Shown here in pieces: positions 41,546 through 50,433 of a DNA stretch of 64,000 nucleotides (positions are counted from its first letter, which is position 1; every line of letters begins with the position of its first letter). A program made the position numbers and the translations under genes. The notes beneath the pieces were generated by a model. It saw only the letters and a program-made list of their open reading frames with translations, was not told the origin of the DNA and did no database searches. The DNA is from Candidatus Iainarchaeum sp. (GTDB lineage Archaea > Iainarchaeota > Iainarchaeia > Iainarchaeales > VGJJ01): the NCBI GenBank assembly GCA_016699555.1, contig CP064981.1, forward strand, positions 744,001 through 808,000. Direction: 5' to 3'.

Positions 41546-42347
41546 CAGGTGTTTGTGGCGCGGGTTCTTTCGCGACAATCGTGCTAACAAAAATCTCTCC
41601 GAATAAAGAATCCTGCCACGCCGCGAGCTTCCCCCCATTCACCAAAAAAAGCAAACCCAAAAAGAGCTCGATGACGTGGCCTGTTTTTTTCCCCTCGGCC
41701 ATGTGCGAAAACAACGCCAATCCCGTGGAATCAGCATGCTTCTTCGCGGAGACCATGACTTCATCCATGACCGCATTCACGTTCATTCCCTGAAATGGAA
41801 TTTGGAACTGTGGGCGATTTCTTCCAGACAATTCGCGCTGGACTTTCGTCTTCGTCTTCTCGAGGATGGACTCGATGCTCTCCACGAGCTGATCCAGGGT
41901 CACCTTTCCTTCGCGCACCAAGCGAGGATTCACCAATTCAGGCATCATCCCGCCGAGAAGTTGTTCTTCGGTCAAGAGCGACTTGAAATCCACATCCGCT
42001 TCCTCCTCGATCGAACTCAAACGCAGCGCACGGGCTTTGAATTTCAACAAGATGGCGGAAGCGAGAATGGCATTCGCGGGCAAACGCAAATCCGAATGCT
42101 GCATGCTTTGGATTTTCTCCAAGTATTTTTGGGCCAACACCTTCACATCAATATTCCACGGATCCATGCGCTCGCTCTTCACGAGTGAGATGAGGATGGT
42201 TTTCCAATCGGGTTGGTCGATCAGCGAAACAAAATCCTCGGGCTTCTGCAGCACCACGGAGGTCTCGACCAGCTGCGCTCCATCGAAATCGGCATCCAGT
42301 TCATCCACGACTTCCTCGCGCGAAAGTGATTTCGATTTCTTGGGCAT
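41541..42347 (-). CDS. scpA: Segregation and condensation protein A
   Basis: 268 aa. After a charged N-terminus the kleisin core begins: DWKTILISLVKSERMDPWNI then DVKVLAQKYLEKIQ is the conserved ScpA signature, and LPANAILASAILLKFKARAL the next helix. The winged-helix C-terminus starts near 215 (GLALFSHMAEGKKTGHVIEL). It bridges the SMC heads with ScpB (13575). A TATA-like TTAAAAT is 24 nt before ATG 42347. It is divergent from the KaiC-type gene. Confidence 0.94.
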   Translation of the reverse strand: MPKKSKSLSREEVVDELDADFDGAQLVETSVVLQKPEDFVSLIDQPDWKTILISLVKSERMDPWNIDVKVLAQKYLEKIQSMQHSDLRLPANAILASAILLKFKARALRLSSIEEEADVDFKSLLTEEQLLGGMMPELVNPRLVREGKVTLDQLVESIESILEKTKTKVQRELSGRNRPQFQIPFQGMNVNAVMDEVMVSAKKHADSTGLALFSHMAEGKKTGHVIELFLGLLFLVNGGKLAAWQDSLFGEIFVSTIVAKEPAPQTPA

Positions 42348-42437
42348 AAATGCAAGTAGCCATCTCGGCCATTTTAAGGGTTGCTTGCGCAAGGTATAAG
42401 AAGCCCAAAAAAGTGCTTCCGGAGAGAGGCAAAATCC

Positions 42438-43154
42438 ATGCAACGCATCCCATCTGGCATCATCGGTTTGGACGAACTCATCGAAGGCGGTTTCCCGGAA
42501 GGGAGTTCCATCCTATTGAGCGGCGGACCCGGTGCAGGAAAGACGATCGGGGCGATGCAATTCATCTACGAGGGCGCGCGCACGTATGGCGAGCCGGGAT
42601 TGTATGTTACTTTAGAAAGCAACCTCAAAGACATCACGTGGAACATGCAACGCTTCAATTGGGACATCAAATCCATGCAGGAAAAGAACCTCATGAAGAT
42701 CTATCGCTTGAATCTGGGGAACGTGAAGAACGCCGAAGCCATGGAAGAACAAATCCAACGCGAACTGGAGATCATCGCACGCATGGTGGACAGCATCGGC
42801 GCCAAACGCCTGGCCATCGACTCCACCACATCCTTCGGCGTCTGGATCTCCGACCCCGGGACGCTGCGCCACATCCTATTCGAGTTCGTGAACAAGCTCA
42901 AGGACATCGGATGTACCACTATCCTCACCAGCGAAATCGCCAACGAAGACAAGAATAAGTTTTCCGCGTTCGGAGTGGAAGAGTTCGTCGTCGATGGGGT
43001 GATCGCACTCTATTTCGTCCCGCCGAACCGCAGCATCTTCATCCGCAAAATGCGCGGGACCAACCATAACAAGGCCATCCATGCCTATGACATCACCGAC
43101 AAAGGGATCGAAGTCCGCCCACGCGATGAAATGCTGTGGAGCTCATTGCGCTGA
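42438..43154 (+). CDS. KaiC/RadA-family ATPase
   Basis: 238 aa single KaiC domain. RIPSGIIGLDELIEGGFPEG starts the family, LLSGGPGAGKTIGAMQF is Walker A, and KRLAIDSTTSFGVW Walker B. Archaeal single-domain KaiC-like proteins have regulatory roles in signalling or motility that are mostly unproven. SD GGAGAGAGG precedes ATG 42438, and a TATA-like GTATAAG is near 42397. An open frame upstream to 42381 is not preceded by an SD. Confidence 0.92.
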   Translation: MQRIPSGIIGLDELIEGGFPEGSSILLSGGPGAGKTIGAMQFIYEGARTYGEPGLYVTLESNLKDITWNMQRFNWDIKSMQEKNLMKIYRLNLGNVKNAEAMEEQIQRELEIIARMVDSIGAKRLAIDSTTSFGVWISDPGTLRHILFEFVNKLKDIGCTTILTSEIANEDKNKFSAFGVEEFVVDGVIALYFVPPNRSIFIRKMRGTNHNKAIHAYDITDKGIEVRPRDEMLWSSLR

Positions 43155-43167
43155 TGCCAGCGTACGC

Positions 43168-43803
43168 TCAGCGGATAATCGCATCCACGAGCGGCTTGAC
43201 GGCCTTGATGACGTCCTCATGCACCTGCTCCGGCGTCTGATTGGCATTGATGAAAACGATCTTTTCTTTGGGCAATAACTGCGGAAGACGCGCATAATTT
43301 TCCTTGACCTTCTCGAGGAATTCACGATGCTCAAAAATCTGCTCATCGGCCTTGCGCGATTGCAAGCGACTCATGACCGTGTCCACGCTGGCGTTGAAGA
43401 CAATGGTGATATCGGGAATCGGGAACCCATTATTCTCTTCGACGAGACGCGTAGTCGCAACCCCTTGCGCTCCTTGGTAGCAGATGGTAGAATGCTTGTA
43501 GCGATCCGATACCACAATGGCATTCTTGGCGAGATTGGGCACGATCATGTTGTCCACGTGGTATTCGCGATCCAACACATACAATTCCATCAGGCGCTCC
43601 CTATTCTCATCGGGATTGTGCATCTCTTTCAGGCGGCGACGGATTTCTTGTGCGAAGCGGGAGTTGGTGTATTCGCGCGTGAGTACGACCGAATCGATGC
43701 TCTTCGAATAATCGAAAAGCCATTGGGCGAGCTTGATGGATTGGGTCGATTTCCCGGTCCCTTCCATTCCCTCGCACACGATGAAAAGCCCTTTCGAAAC
43801 CAT
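43168..43803 (-). CDS. tmk: Thymidylate kinase
   Basis: 211 aa. LFIVCEGMEGTGKSTQSIKL is the P-loop, VVLTREYTN the DRX-like region, VVSDRYKHSTICYQGAQG the DRY motif, and PDITIVFNAS the strand before the LID. It phosphorylates dTMP to dTDP. It is last of a trm5-adk-tmk operon, 25 bases after adk, with GGGAG before ATG 43803. Confidence 0.94.
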   Translation of the reverse strand: MVSKGLFIVCEGMEGTGKSTQSIKLAQWLFDYSKSIDSVVLTREYTNSRFAQEIRRRLKEMHNPDENRERLMELYVLDREYHVDNMIVPNLAKNAIVVSDRYKHSTICYQGAQGVATTRLVEENNGFPIPDITIVFNASVDTVMSRLQSRKADEQIFEHREFLEKVKENYARLPQLLPKEKIVFINANQTPEQVHEDVIKAVKPLVDAIIR

Positions 43804-43828
43804 GCCGACCAACTCCCAAAAAATACGC

Positions 43829-44473
43829 TCATTCCAATATGCTTAATGCGGTCTTTGCTTGTTTTAAGGCTGACTGCGGCGAGCGATTGGCGTTGATGTA
43901 GAAGACAGGATAACGTTGCGCGGCCCACTCTACCAGGGGAAGGGTTTCCCTCTGGTAAACGCGAAAACGATCGTGTAATACCCCTTTGGTATCGTCTTTC
44001 CGCCGGATGAGTTTTCCACCGCACGCGTTGCAAATCCCTTTCTTTTTGGGCTTGATCTGCAACCCATAGATGCGATGGCACTTCTCGCATTGCACGCGTG
44101 CACGAATGCGCTCCCAACTCACTTTTTCCGTCGCATCGAAGAAAAGGAATGCCGTGAAAGAGGACTTGAATTTCTTCAATACTTTTTCCATCGCACGCGC
44201 CTGAGAAACATTTCGGGGCGTTCCATCGAGGAGTACTTTTTTGTTGTGATGGGCTCGGAAGAAATCATCTTCCAGATGCGCAACCATCGCATTCGGGACG
44301 AGTTTCCCTCGCTTCAGGAATGCGGCCAATTTCTTCGCACGCGGGCTTTTTCCCGCAGCCATATCACGCAGGGCTTGTCCGGCCGAAAAGACGATCCAAC
44401 CATGGTGGTCCACCAGCGTCTGGGCAAACGTTCCTTTTCCGGAAGCAGGAGGACCCAGCAGGACGATGATCAT
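43829..44473 (-). CDS. adk: Adenylate kinase with zinc-binding LID
   Basis: 214 aa. IVLLGPPASGKGTFAQTLVD is the P-loop, SAGQALRDMAAGKSP the AMP-binding start (the usual STGD is SAGQ), LLDGTPRNVSQARAME replaces DGFPR, and the LID has VQCEKCHRIYGLQ plus GICNACGGKLIRRKDD, four Cys for zinc. It balances AMP, ADP and ATP. The AMP-site changes (DGTPR for DGFPR) are odd but conservative. It is the middle gene of the operon. Confidence 0.92.
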   Translation of the reverse strand: MIIVLLGPPASGKGTFAQTLVDHHGWIVFSAGQALRDMAAGKSPRAKKLAAFLKRGKLVPNAMVAHLEDDFFRAHHNKKVLLDGTPRNVSQARAMEKVLKKFKSSFTAFLFFDATEKVSWERIRARVQCEKCHRIYGLQIKPKKKGICNACGGKLIRRKDDTKGVLHDRFRVYQRETLPLVEWAAQRYPVFYINANRSPQSALKQAKTALSILE

Positions 44474-44506
44474 GCTCTGACGAAATGATTTGAGTTAAAA
44501 AAGACC

Positions 44507-45370
44507 TTATTTGGTTTGCGTGCGCTTCCCGCCCTTTACGCGCAAGACCGCGCACATCTGGACTTTGCGCGGGGAGAATTGGAGGACTTTCCGGATGTCT
44601 TCGACGCGAGCGCTCCCTTTCACTTCCTGCAATCCTTTCTCGAGCTTTTTCCACATCTCGTGCAGGGGTTTCTTGTTGGAAACGAAAGCATAGCAGTGGA
44701 TCGTGCCCCCCGCGGGAGAAAGGCAATTTACCGCGGCCGCAAGGTATTTCGTCGCACTCTCAGGGGCGGGCATGATGACGTGATCGCACTGTCCAAGAAT
44801 GTGCCCAACTTTCTTCACGTCCGCATGCATCGGGATCACGATGTCTTGGACCTTGTTCTTGCGCACATTCATCTCCAGCCAGGGAATCGCATCCGGGTTC
44901 CATTCGATGGCGAATACGCGCGCGGGCTTGGCGTGCTTGGCGAGCGTGATGGCGTAAGGACCCACACCCGCAAAGAAAACGGCGACAGTCTCTCCTTTTT
45001 TCACATACGAAGCGATGCGCTGGCGTTCAGTACTCAAACGCGGAGAGAAGAACACTTTCCCGGGCATCAACTCGAATTCGCAATTCCACTCTTTGTAAGC
45101 GGTAGAGGAGATTTTTTTTCCTGCGAGAAAACGCACCTTCTCCAAGCGAAATTTCCCCTCATGCCCGCCGACTTTCTCATAGACGGATTCGACGTTCTTG
45201 ACGGCGTGCAATAATGCCGAGGCGATTTTCTTTTTCTTCTTCTGCAGCTTCCGCGGGATCTCGATGAGGGCCAATTTGCCCAGGACATCGTACGCGAAAA
45301 TAGCCTCTTTCAGCTCGGCCGGGGAAAGGATTTGAGTTAATAGCTCGCGAAAGGAAGGGGCGTGCGTCAT
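44507..45370 (-). CDS. trm5: tRNA (guanine37-N1)-methyltransferase-like, Trm5 family
   Basis: 287 aa. After a short N-terminal domain (VSYEKVGGHEGKFRLEKVRF-like region) comes CEFELMPGKVFFSPRLSTER, the conserved Trm5 'K.FFSPRL..ER' motif, then VAVFFAGVGPYAITLAKHAK (SAM loop) and FAIEWNPDAI. Trm5 makes m1G37 (or wyosine precursors) and keeps the reading frame. The usual NPPY is MPAPESA here, as in some variants. ATG 45370 is 26.5 nt from a palindromic TATA box. It heads the operon with adk and tmk. Confidence 0.9.
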   Translation of the reverse strand: MTHAPSFRELLTQILSPAELKEAIFAYDVLGKLALIEIPRKLQKKKKKIASALLHAVKNVESVYEKVGGHEGKFRLEKVRFLAGKKISSTAYKEWNCEFELMPGKVFFSPRLSTERQRIASYVKKGETVAVFFAGVGPYAITLAKHAKPARVFAIEWNPDAIPWLEMNVRKNKVQDIVIPMHADVKKVGHILGQCDHVIMPAPESATKYLAAAVNCLSPAGGTIHCYAFVSNKKPLHEMWKKLEKGLQEVKGSARVEDIRKVLQFSPRKVQMCAVLRVKGGKRTQTK

Positions 45371-45391
45371 ACTACAGAGATTCGGGATTTT

Positions 45392-45401
45392 CCTTATAAG
45401 G
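45392..45401. promoter_or_regulatory. Shared palindromic TATA box, trm5/DUF63
   Basis: CCTTATAAGG is a perfect 10-base palindrome, centre 45396.5. The minus ATG 45370 and plus ATG 45423 each lie 26.5 bases away, exactly symmetrical. There is no SD for either gene, so both mRNAs should be leaderless from this one box. Confidence 0.75.
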
Positions 45402-45422
45402 CTCTGCCTGGGCATGATAGGT

Positions 45423-46286
45423 ATGGCATTGGACTTGAATGCATTCGTCTATGACAATTTCATCCGCCCGATGATCGATCCCAGCGTGCAGGGATACAAT
45501 CCCGTCAACACAATCGTGTATGGGATCATCCTCCTGGGAATCGCATTCTATGTCATCTATCCCTTCCTCAACAAGCACGGGATCAAATTCGACTTCGCCT
45601 TCTTGCAGATGCTTTTACCCTACATCGTCTTCGGCAGCAGCCTGCGCGTGTTGGAGGACCAACAACTACTCATGCGCAGCGCGAACCCGCTCGAGTTCGG
45701 ATTCTATCTCTTCACTCCTGGGATTTGGTTCCTCACATTCGCATTCGTCGCCATCGGGATGCTCATCGCGTGGTTCGCGCAGAAGAAATTCAATCACCGA
45801 TTCCACACCATCGCAACCCTCTTCGGCGCGCTCGTCGCTGCTCCGCTAGTGCTCTACAATCTATTGCAATTCACGGAATGGATTGCACTTCTCGCGATCG
45901 TCGCGCTCGCGGGCATCCTCTCTTATGCCGTATTCTGGATCGGCAAACGCCAGCAGTGGAGATTCTTGGAGAACCCACTCGCCAAAGCCGCATTCTTCGG
46001 ACAGCTCCTCGATGCATCCGCGACATTCATCGCATTGCAATTCTTTTCCTGCGGCGAACAGCACTTCCTGCCACGCTTACTCTTCGGAGCGTTTGGCCCG
46101 GTTTCTTTCTTCTTCGTGAAGATTCCGCTGATGCTGTTGGTGCTGCATTACATCCACAAGGAATTCATGCACGACGAAAAAGCCGATAAGAACCTGCTGG
46201 GATTCATCCTCCTCTTCCTCGCCATTTTGGGTTTTGCCACGGGGATGAGGGATTTATTGACAGTGGCAGTGGGAACGTGCAATTAA
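45423..46286 (+). CDS. DUF63 membrane protein
   Basis: 287 aa with about eight membrane segments. FVYDNFIRPMIDPSVQGYNP followed by VNTIVYGIILLGI is the conserved start of archaeal DUF63, and LLPYIVFGSSLRVLEDQ with the later GQLLDASATFIALQ are its other conserved parts. Function unknown, archaea-specific. ATG 45423 is symmetric with trm5 about the shared TATA; the ATG at 45414 is too close to it. Confidence 0.9.
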   Translation: MALDLNAFVYDNFIRPMIDPSVQGYNPVNTIVYGIILLGIAFYVIYPFLNKHGIKFDFAFLQMLLPYIVFGSSLRVLEDQQLLMRSANPLEFGFYLFTPGIWFLTFAFVAIGMLIAWFAQKKFNHRFHTIATLFGALVAAPLVLYNLLQFTEWIALLAIVALAGILSYAVFWIGKRQQWRFLENPLAKAAFFGQLLDASATFIALQFFSCGEQHFLPRLLFGAFGPVSFFFVKIPLMLLVLHYIHKEFMHDEKADKNLLGFILLFLAILGFATGMRDLLTVAVGTCN

Positions 46287-46334
46287 CCGTGCGCATGAAG
46301 CACCTTTATTAGCCCTTTTTGGGGATAATCAGCT

Positions 46335-47093
46335 ATGTTTCGCCTCATCGGAATAGGACTCAACCCGCGCCAGCTCACATTGGAAGCGCTCCATGCCATC
46401 CAGGCCAGCGACAAGGTGTACGTGGAGAATTATACCTCCAAGTTCGCAGAAGGGGATTTGAAAAAACTCGAAACCATCATCCAAAAACCCATCCACTTGC
46501 TCCAGCGCAAGGATGTGGAGGATTATTCGGAGTCCTTCTTGAGCGAAGCCAAAACGCACTCCATTTCATTATTGATTTTCGGCAACCCGCTCACGGCGAC
46601 GACGCACATCTCATTGCTGGAATACTGCAAGCAAGAAAAGATCCATTACGAAGTCATTCCGGGCATTTCCATCTTCAATTATCGCGGGATATGCGGATTG
46701 GATGAGTATCGTTTTGGTCGCACGACCACGTTCGTCTTCCCACGCGAAGGCGATGAGCCGCTTTCCCCATTCGATGTGATCGTGAAAAACAAAGCGATGG
46801 GGTTGCACACCCACTGCCTGTTCGATCTGCATCCGGACGCGCAACGCTTCATGAGCGTGGACGAAGCCATCGGGTTCATTCGCCGCGCCGCCGTGGCGCG
46901 TGAAGTGGACATCCATGATTGGGTTGGTGTAGGATTAGGGGGCATGGGGCACAGCAAGCAACTCGTACGAGCAGGGAAACTCGACGCGATCGAGAAACAC
47001 GCCTGGAATGTCTTTCCGCAAAGCCTCATCATCTGCGGCCACTTGCAGGAGTATGAACACGAGGCATTGCAAAAACTGGGAGGGATGAAATGA
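46335..47093 (+). CDS. dph5: Diphthine synthase
   Basis: 252 aa SAM-dependent enzyme that methylates the modified His of EF-2. FRLIGIGLNPRQLTLEALHA, then FGNPLTATTHISLL, YEVIPGISIFNYRGICGLDE and GRTTTFVFP follow the family order. It is found only in archaea and eukaryotes. A TATA-like CCTTTATTAG is 25 nt before ATG 46335. Its stop overlaps the next ATG (ATGA), so the two are translated together. Confidence 0.97.
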   Translation: MFRLIGIGLNPRQLTLEALHAIQASDKVYVENYTSKFAEGDLKKLETIIQKPIHLLQRKDVEDYSESFLSEAKTHSISLLIFGNPLTATTHISLLEYCKQEKIHYEVIPGISIFNYRGICGLDEYRFGRTTTFVFPREGDEPLSPFDVIVKNKAMGLHTHCLFDLHPDAQRFMSVDEAIGFIRRAAVAREVDIHDWVGVGLGGMGHSKQLVRAGKLDAIEKHAWNVFPQSLIICGHLQEYEHEALQKLGGMK

Positions 47094-47440
47094 CTCCAAA
47101 AAAAGTTGCTGCGAAGAAAAACAAAACCGCAAAACCGAAAGCCAACCAAAACCTCCAGCACGCACTCGAGGCAAAAGTCGCACGCTACGAGACGCTCACA
47201 AAAAAAGGACTGGAAAAGATCTCCATCCTCGCGCGCAAGGGGACGAAAGAATATGCAGTGGCGATGGACTATGTCTCCATGGCCCAGAATTACTTCAACG
47301 ATGCCAAGCACTTCCGCGCGCAAGGGGAATTGCTCATCGCGCTGGCCGCATTCTCATACGCTCATGCCTGGTTGGACGCGGGCGTGCGTGCAGGATTGTT
47401 CGACGGGAAAAACGACGACCAACTATTCACCTTGCCTTGA
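47090..47440 (+). CDS. DUF357 protein
   Basis: 116 aa. The first 25 residues are Lys/Ala-rich. The core AMDYVSMAQNYFNDAKHFRA then LLIALAAFSYAHAWLDAGVR is the archaeal DUF357 helical family, often next to dph5 or deaminases, with no proven function. ATG 47090 overlaps the dph5 stop. The Lys-rich N-terminus may bind nucleic acid, which is inference. Confidence 0.88.
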   Translation: MTPKKVAAKKNKTAKPKANQNLQHALEAKVARYETLTKKGLEKISILARKGTKEYAVAMDYVSMAQNYFNDAKHFRAQGELLIALAAFSYAHAWLDAGVRAGLFDGKNDDQLFTLP

Positions 47441-47461
47441 CATGGAAACGACTGTGATCGC

Positions 47462-47941
47462 ATGCGCTACGCCGAAGGAGAAGAAAAAAACACATGCGAA
47501 CGCTTCATCGCGCTCTCCGCAGAGATAGCCAAAAAATCCCATTGCCTGCGCTCGGGCTGCGGCAGTGTGATCGTTAAAGAGAATGAGATCATCGGCGCCG
47601 GGTTCAACTCGCTTCCGCTCAATGAAAAACCCACTTTCTGCATCAAGGACCAGCTCCCAAAGGATTTCAAATCCGACAAGACATGCTGCATTCATGCGGA
47701 GCAACGCGCCATCATGGAAGCGCTCGCCAAGCATGCGGACAAGATCAAGGGTTCACGTATCTACTTCGTGCGCGTCGATGAGCAGCACCGCCCCATTCCG
47801 GCGGGAAAACCCTACTGCACCATCTGCAGCAAATTCGCATTAGACACGGGGATCGCGGAGTTCGTGCTATGGCACAAAGAAGGCTATGCTGTCTATTCCA
47901 CCGATGAATACAACCAGCTTTCCTTCGCTTATCGCGAGTAG
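47462..47941 (+). CDS. Cytidine/deoxycytidylate deaminase family protein
   Basis: 159 aa. CCIHAEQRAIMEALAKHADK holds the HAE zinc and proton-shuttle motif and GKPYCTICSKFALDTGI the PCxxC-type zinc cysteines (here PYCTIC). The first part, HCLRSGCGSVIVKENEIIGA, is typical of dCMP deaminase-like proteins. It could deaminate dCMP or a free base, feeding dTMP made for tmk; the substrate is not certain. It follows DUF357 by 21 bases and probably shares its transcript. Confidence 0.85.
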   Translation: MRYAEGEEKNTCERFIALSAEIAKKSHCLRSGCGSVIVKENEIIGAGFNSLPLNEKPTFCIKDQLPKDFKSDKTCCIHAEQRAIMEALAKHADKIKGSRIYFVRVDEQHRPIPAGKPYCTICSKFALDTGIAEFVLWHKEGYAVYSTDEYNQLSFAYRE

Positions 47942-47984
47942 CCCAAATACAAACCTAAAAAAACCCCTTTTCGTTCAATAGAGC

Positions 47985-48446
47985 ATGAAAGTCTACAAAC
48001 GCAACCCCTTGGATATGGATTTAGCCGGGATTGAAGGGCTATTATTGCCCGCGCTCGGCGTGCTCATCCTGCTCTTCCTCGCATTCCTTTTCTTGGGAGG
48101 CAGCAGCCCCAATGTGGTCACTGCGCGCTTGGTGCAGAATCCCTTATCGCTTTCCGCCAACGACTCGACGGTGCTGCAAGTGCAAGTATCCAATCCCACC
48201 TCTCAAATGGCACAGGACATGATCGTACAAGTGACTGCGCCCAGCGCCCCGAAATTATCCATCACGCCCAAACGCCAAACCATCCCATTCCTCGGGAGCA
48301 ATGAAACGCGCACGCTCGAATTCCTGGTCTTGCCAGTGGATGCGGCCAGCGACCCCTTTACGCCCGGAAGCTATAGCATCACGATTTCGACGCAACTCCA
48401 AGGAGAACCCTACACGACGCAGGTGAAAGTGCAAGTGGTGAAGTAG
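47985..48446 (+). CDS. Membrane-anchored Ig-like domain protein
   Basis: 153 aa. One N-terminal membrane segment (LLLPALGVLILLFLAFLFLG) is followed by a beta-sandwich: LSLSANDSTVLQVQVSNPTS, TIPFLGSNETRTLEFLVLP and PGSYSITISTQLQGE, as in NPCBM-associated NEW3/CARDB domains. The domain should lie outside the cell. The next gene starts two bases after the stop, so they are an operon. Function unknown. Confidence 0.7.
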   Translation: MKVYKRNPLDMDLAGIEGLLLPALGVLILLFLAFLFLGGSSPNVVTARLVQNPLSLSANDSTVLQVQVSNPTSQMAQDMIVQVTAPSAPKLSITPKRQTIPFLGSNETRTLEFLVLPVDAASDPFTPGSYSITISTQLQGEPYTTQVKVQVVK

Positions 48447-48448
48447 CT

Positions 48449-49522
48449 ATGAAATCCGCATTCAACGACAACCTCTTCCAGCAAGAGTTCTTCGAACAGA
48501 ACAAGATCGATGCGCTCTACATCGTGTCGAATGAGCAATTGGTCGATCCCCTGCTCACGAAACTGACCGGCATCACCATGCTCAACTTCGGCTATCGCTT
48601 CTTGCAGACGGCGGAAAAGAACCTTCTCCTGTGTGGCCCGCTGGAAGCACGCAGCGTGGGAAAGCAATACCGAGGCAAGATGAAGACCGTGCGCTCGCGC
48701 AAGGACATCTTGAAGAACCTGCATTCATTTTTCCACAAAAAACGCGTGGGACTGAATCACGCCTACCTCACGGCGGGACAATTGCTCGCGCTCCAAGAAA
48801 AATTCCCCAAAACAAAATTCATTGATGTGAGCAATGCCCTTTATCATTCGCGCGGGGTCAAGACCAAGGAAGAAATCAAGAAAATAAGCGAGGCCGCACG
48901 CATCTCGCAAGAGGTATCGCATCAGTTTCCGGAATGGGTGCACAAGAACATCACCGAGCAACAACTGCTCGCGCGCATCAATTATGAGTTCGCCCGCAAC
49001 GGGTGCGAAGAAGCCTTTCCAACGCTGGTGTGTTTTGGAGACAACGCGCGCGACATCCACCACTTCGTCTCCCACAAGAAATTGAAGAAGAATGAGACGA
49101 TCCTCATCGACTTCGGGGCGAAATACCAAGGATATTGCTCCGACCTTTCTCGAACCATGCACTTCGGAAAAGCCGCGGAGCAAAAACATGCATTTTACCG
49201 GAAGACATTCGCCGCCCAAGAAGCGGGCATCGCGGAGCTCATCCCCGGAAACCCTTCCAAGAAAGCCCACTTGGCTGCGGAGAAAGTATTAGGGCACAAG
49301 ATCCCGCATGGACTCGGGCATGGAGTGGGACTGGAAACGCACGATTCCCCGGGCGTCATCTCTCCCTATCAGGAATGGAAAGTCATGCCCGGGATGGTAC
49401 TGGCGGTAGAACCAGGATACTATGGCACAAGCGGAGGAATCCGCATCGAAGACAATATCGTTACGACTCCAAATGGCAATAAGCGCCTCAGCAAGGCCCC
49501 CAAGGAACTGCTCGAGATATAG
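48449..49522 (+). CDS. M24 metallopeptidase (Xaa-Pro aminopeptidase/dipeptidase)
   Basis: 357 aa. The creatinase N-terminal domain (1-130) precedes the pita-bread core: ETILIDFGAKYQGYCSDLSR (two metal Asp), HGLGHGVGLETHDSPGV (metal His), PGMVLAVEPGYYGTSGGIRI and EDNIVTT (metal Glu). It removes residues ahead of proline or splits X-Pro dipeptides. The SD GGTGA is inside the end of the preceding gene. All five metal ligands look present. Confidence 0.94.
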   Translation: MKSAFNDNLFQQEFFEQNKIDALYIVSNEQLVDPLLTKLTGITMLNFGYRFLQTAEKNLLLCGPLEARSVGKQYRGKMKTVRSRKDILKNLHSFFHKKRVGLNHAYLTAGQLLALQEKFPKTKFIDVSNALYHSRGVKTKEEIKKISEAARISQEVSHQFPEWVHKNITEQQLLARINYEFARNGCEEAFPTLVCFGDNARDIHHFVSHKKLKKNETILIDFGAKYQGYCSDLSRTMHFGKAAEQKHAFYRKTFAAQEAGIAELIPGNPSKKAHLAAEKVLGHKIPHGLGHGVGLETHDSPGVISPYQEWKVMPGMVLAVEPGYYGTSGGIRIEDNIVTTPNGNKRLSKAPKELLEI

Positions 49523-49569
49523 TTTCTTGCTCGGACGCTAGCCATATAATTCTGCTGAATCACACTCCT

Positions 49570-50367
49570 ATGATGGAACTCGAAGCCGCCAAGGAATCGC
49601 TGGATCGCGCGCTGGCGCGGAAAGACCTCATCATGTTGATCGGGGACTGTCGCGTGCTCTATCACGGAAGGGCTGCCAGCAATCTCCCGCTCGGCTCGCG
49701 CCTGCTGCTCATCAAGGGAGATGGGAGCTTCGCCATCCACCAGAACAAGTTACTACGACCCACCAATTACCTCATGGCCAACTCTTGGTCCACAAAAATG
49801 GAGGACGGAAAGCTCGTGATCGCGGCCACGAAACGAACGCCAAAGGAATCGCTCACGGTGACGCTGGAAAAGGTAGAGATGCTCAACCTCCACACGATGG
49901 AAGACAAGAAGAGCGACTTCAAGTTAGTCGGAAGCGAACGCGAACTATCCAATCAGCTGATGGATGATCTCGAAGTGCTGGAGAAAGGACTCAAACCCCT
50001 CAAACAAGAATCGCATCTCCGCAAGGGGATGATCGATATCCTTGCCGAGGATAAGGATGGCCACCTCGTCGTCATCGAATTGAAACGCAGGCAAGCCGAT
50101 TATGACTCGGTGATGCAGCTGCAGCGCTACGTGACGGAAGTCAAAAAGACCAAGGGAAGGACCACGCGCGGCATCTTGGTGGCGCCAGAAATACGCAAGA
50201 CCGCGATGGAATTGCTGAAGAACAATGGATTGGAATTCCGTTCCTACCAATTCGACGTCTCACAACCCAAGGCAACGATTGCGGGAATTGAAAAGAAACA
50301 AAGAACTATTTTCGAAGCGTTCGATGAAAATACAATTACTGCAAAGAAAAAGGAAACAAAAAAATAA
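49570..50367 (+). CDS. nucS: NucS/EndoMS endonuclease
   Basis: 265 aa. The N-terminal half-barrel (GDCRVLYHGRAASNLPLGSR, then KGDGSFAIH) binds DNA, and the C-terminal nuclease holds RKGMIDILAEDKDGHLVVIE then LKRRQAD, the RecB-like D-ExK site. It cuts mismatched or branched DNA. The end KKQRTIFEAFDE resembles a PIP box for PCNA. A TATA-like CATATAATTC is 24-27 nt before ATG 49570/49573. Hairpin array 10 follows. Confidence 0.95.
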   Translation: MMELEAAKESLDRALARKDLIMLIGDCRVLYHGRAASNLPLGSRLLLIKGDGSFAIHQNKLLRPTNYLMANSWSTKMEDGKLVIAATKRTPKESLTVTLEKVEMLNLHTMEDKKSDFKLVGSERELSNQLMDDLEVLEKGLKPLKQESHLRKGMIDILAEDKDGHLVVIELKRRQADYDSVMQLQRYVTEVKKTKGRTTRGILVAPEIRKTAMELLKNNGLEFRSYQFDVSQPKATIAGIEKKQRTIFEAFDENTITAKKKETKK

Positions 50368-50382
50368 AAAGAAAAAAACAAG

Positions 50383-50433
50383 GGGTTATTGCAACGCAAT
50401 AACCCGTTCTCGAGGCAGCCTGCCGAAACAGGC
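50383..50433 (-). repeat. Composite hairpin array 10 (A-B) between convergent genes
   Basis: Stem A GGGTTATTGC 50383-50392 pairs with GCAATAACCC 50396-50405, linker GTTCTCGAGGCA, stem B GCCTG 50418-50422 with CAGGC 50429-50433; the minus loop is TTTCGG. Stem B touches the TAG stop of the membrane-protein gene at 50434, and stem A lies 16 bases after nucS. Confidence 0.85.
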
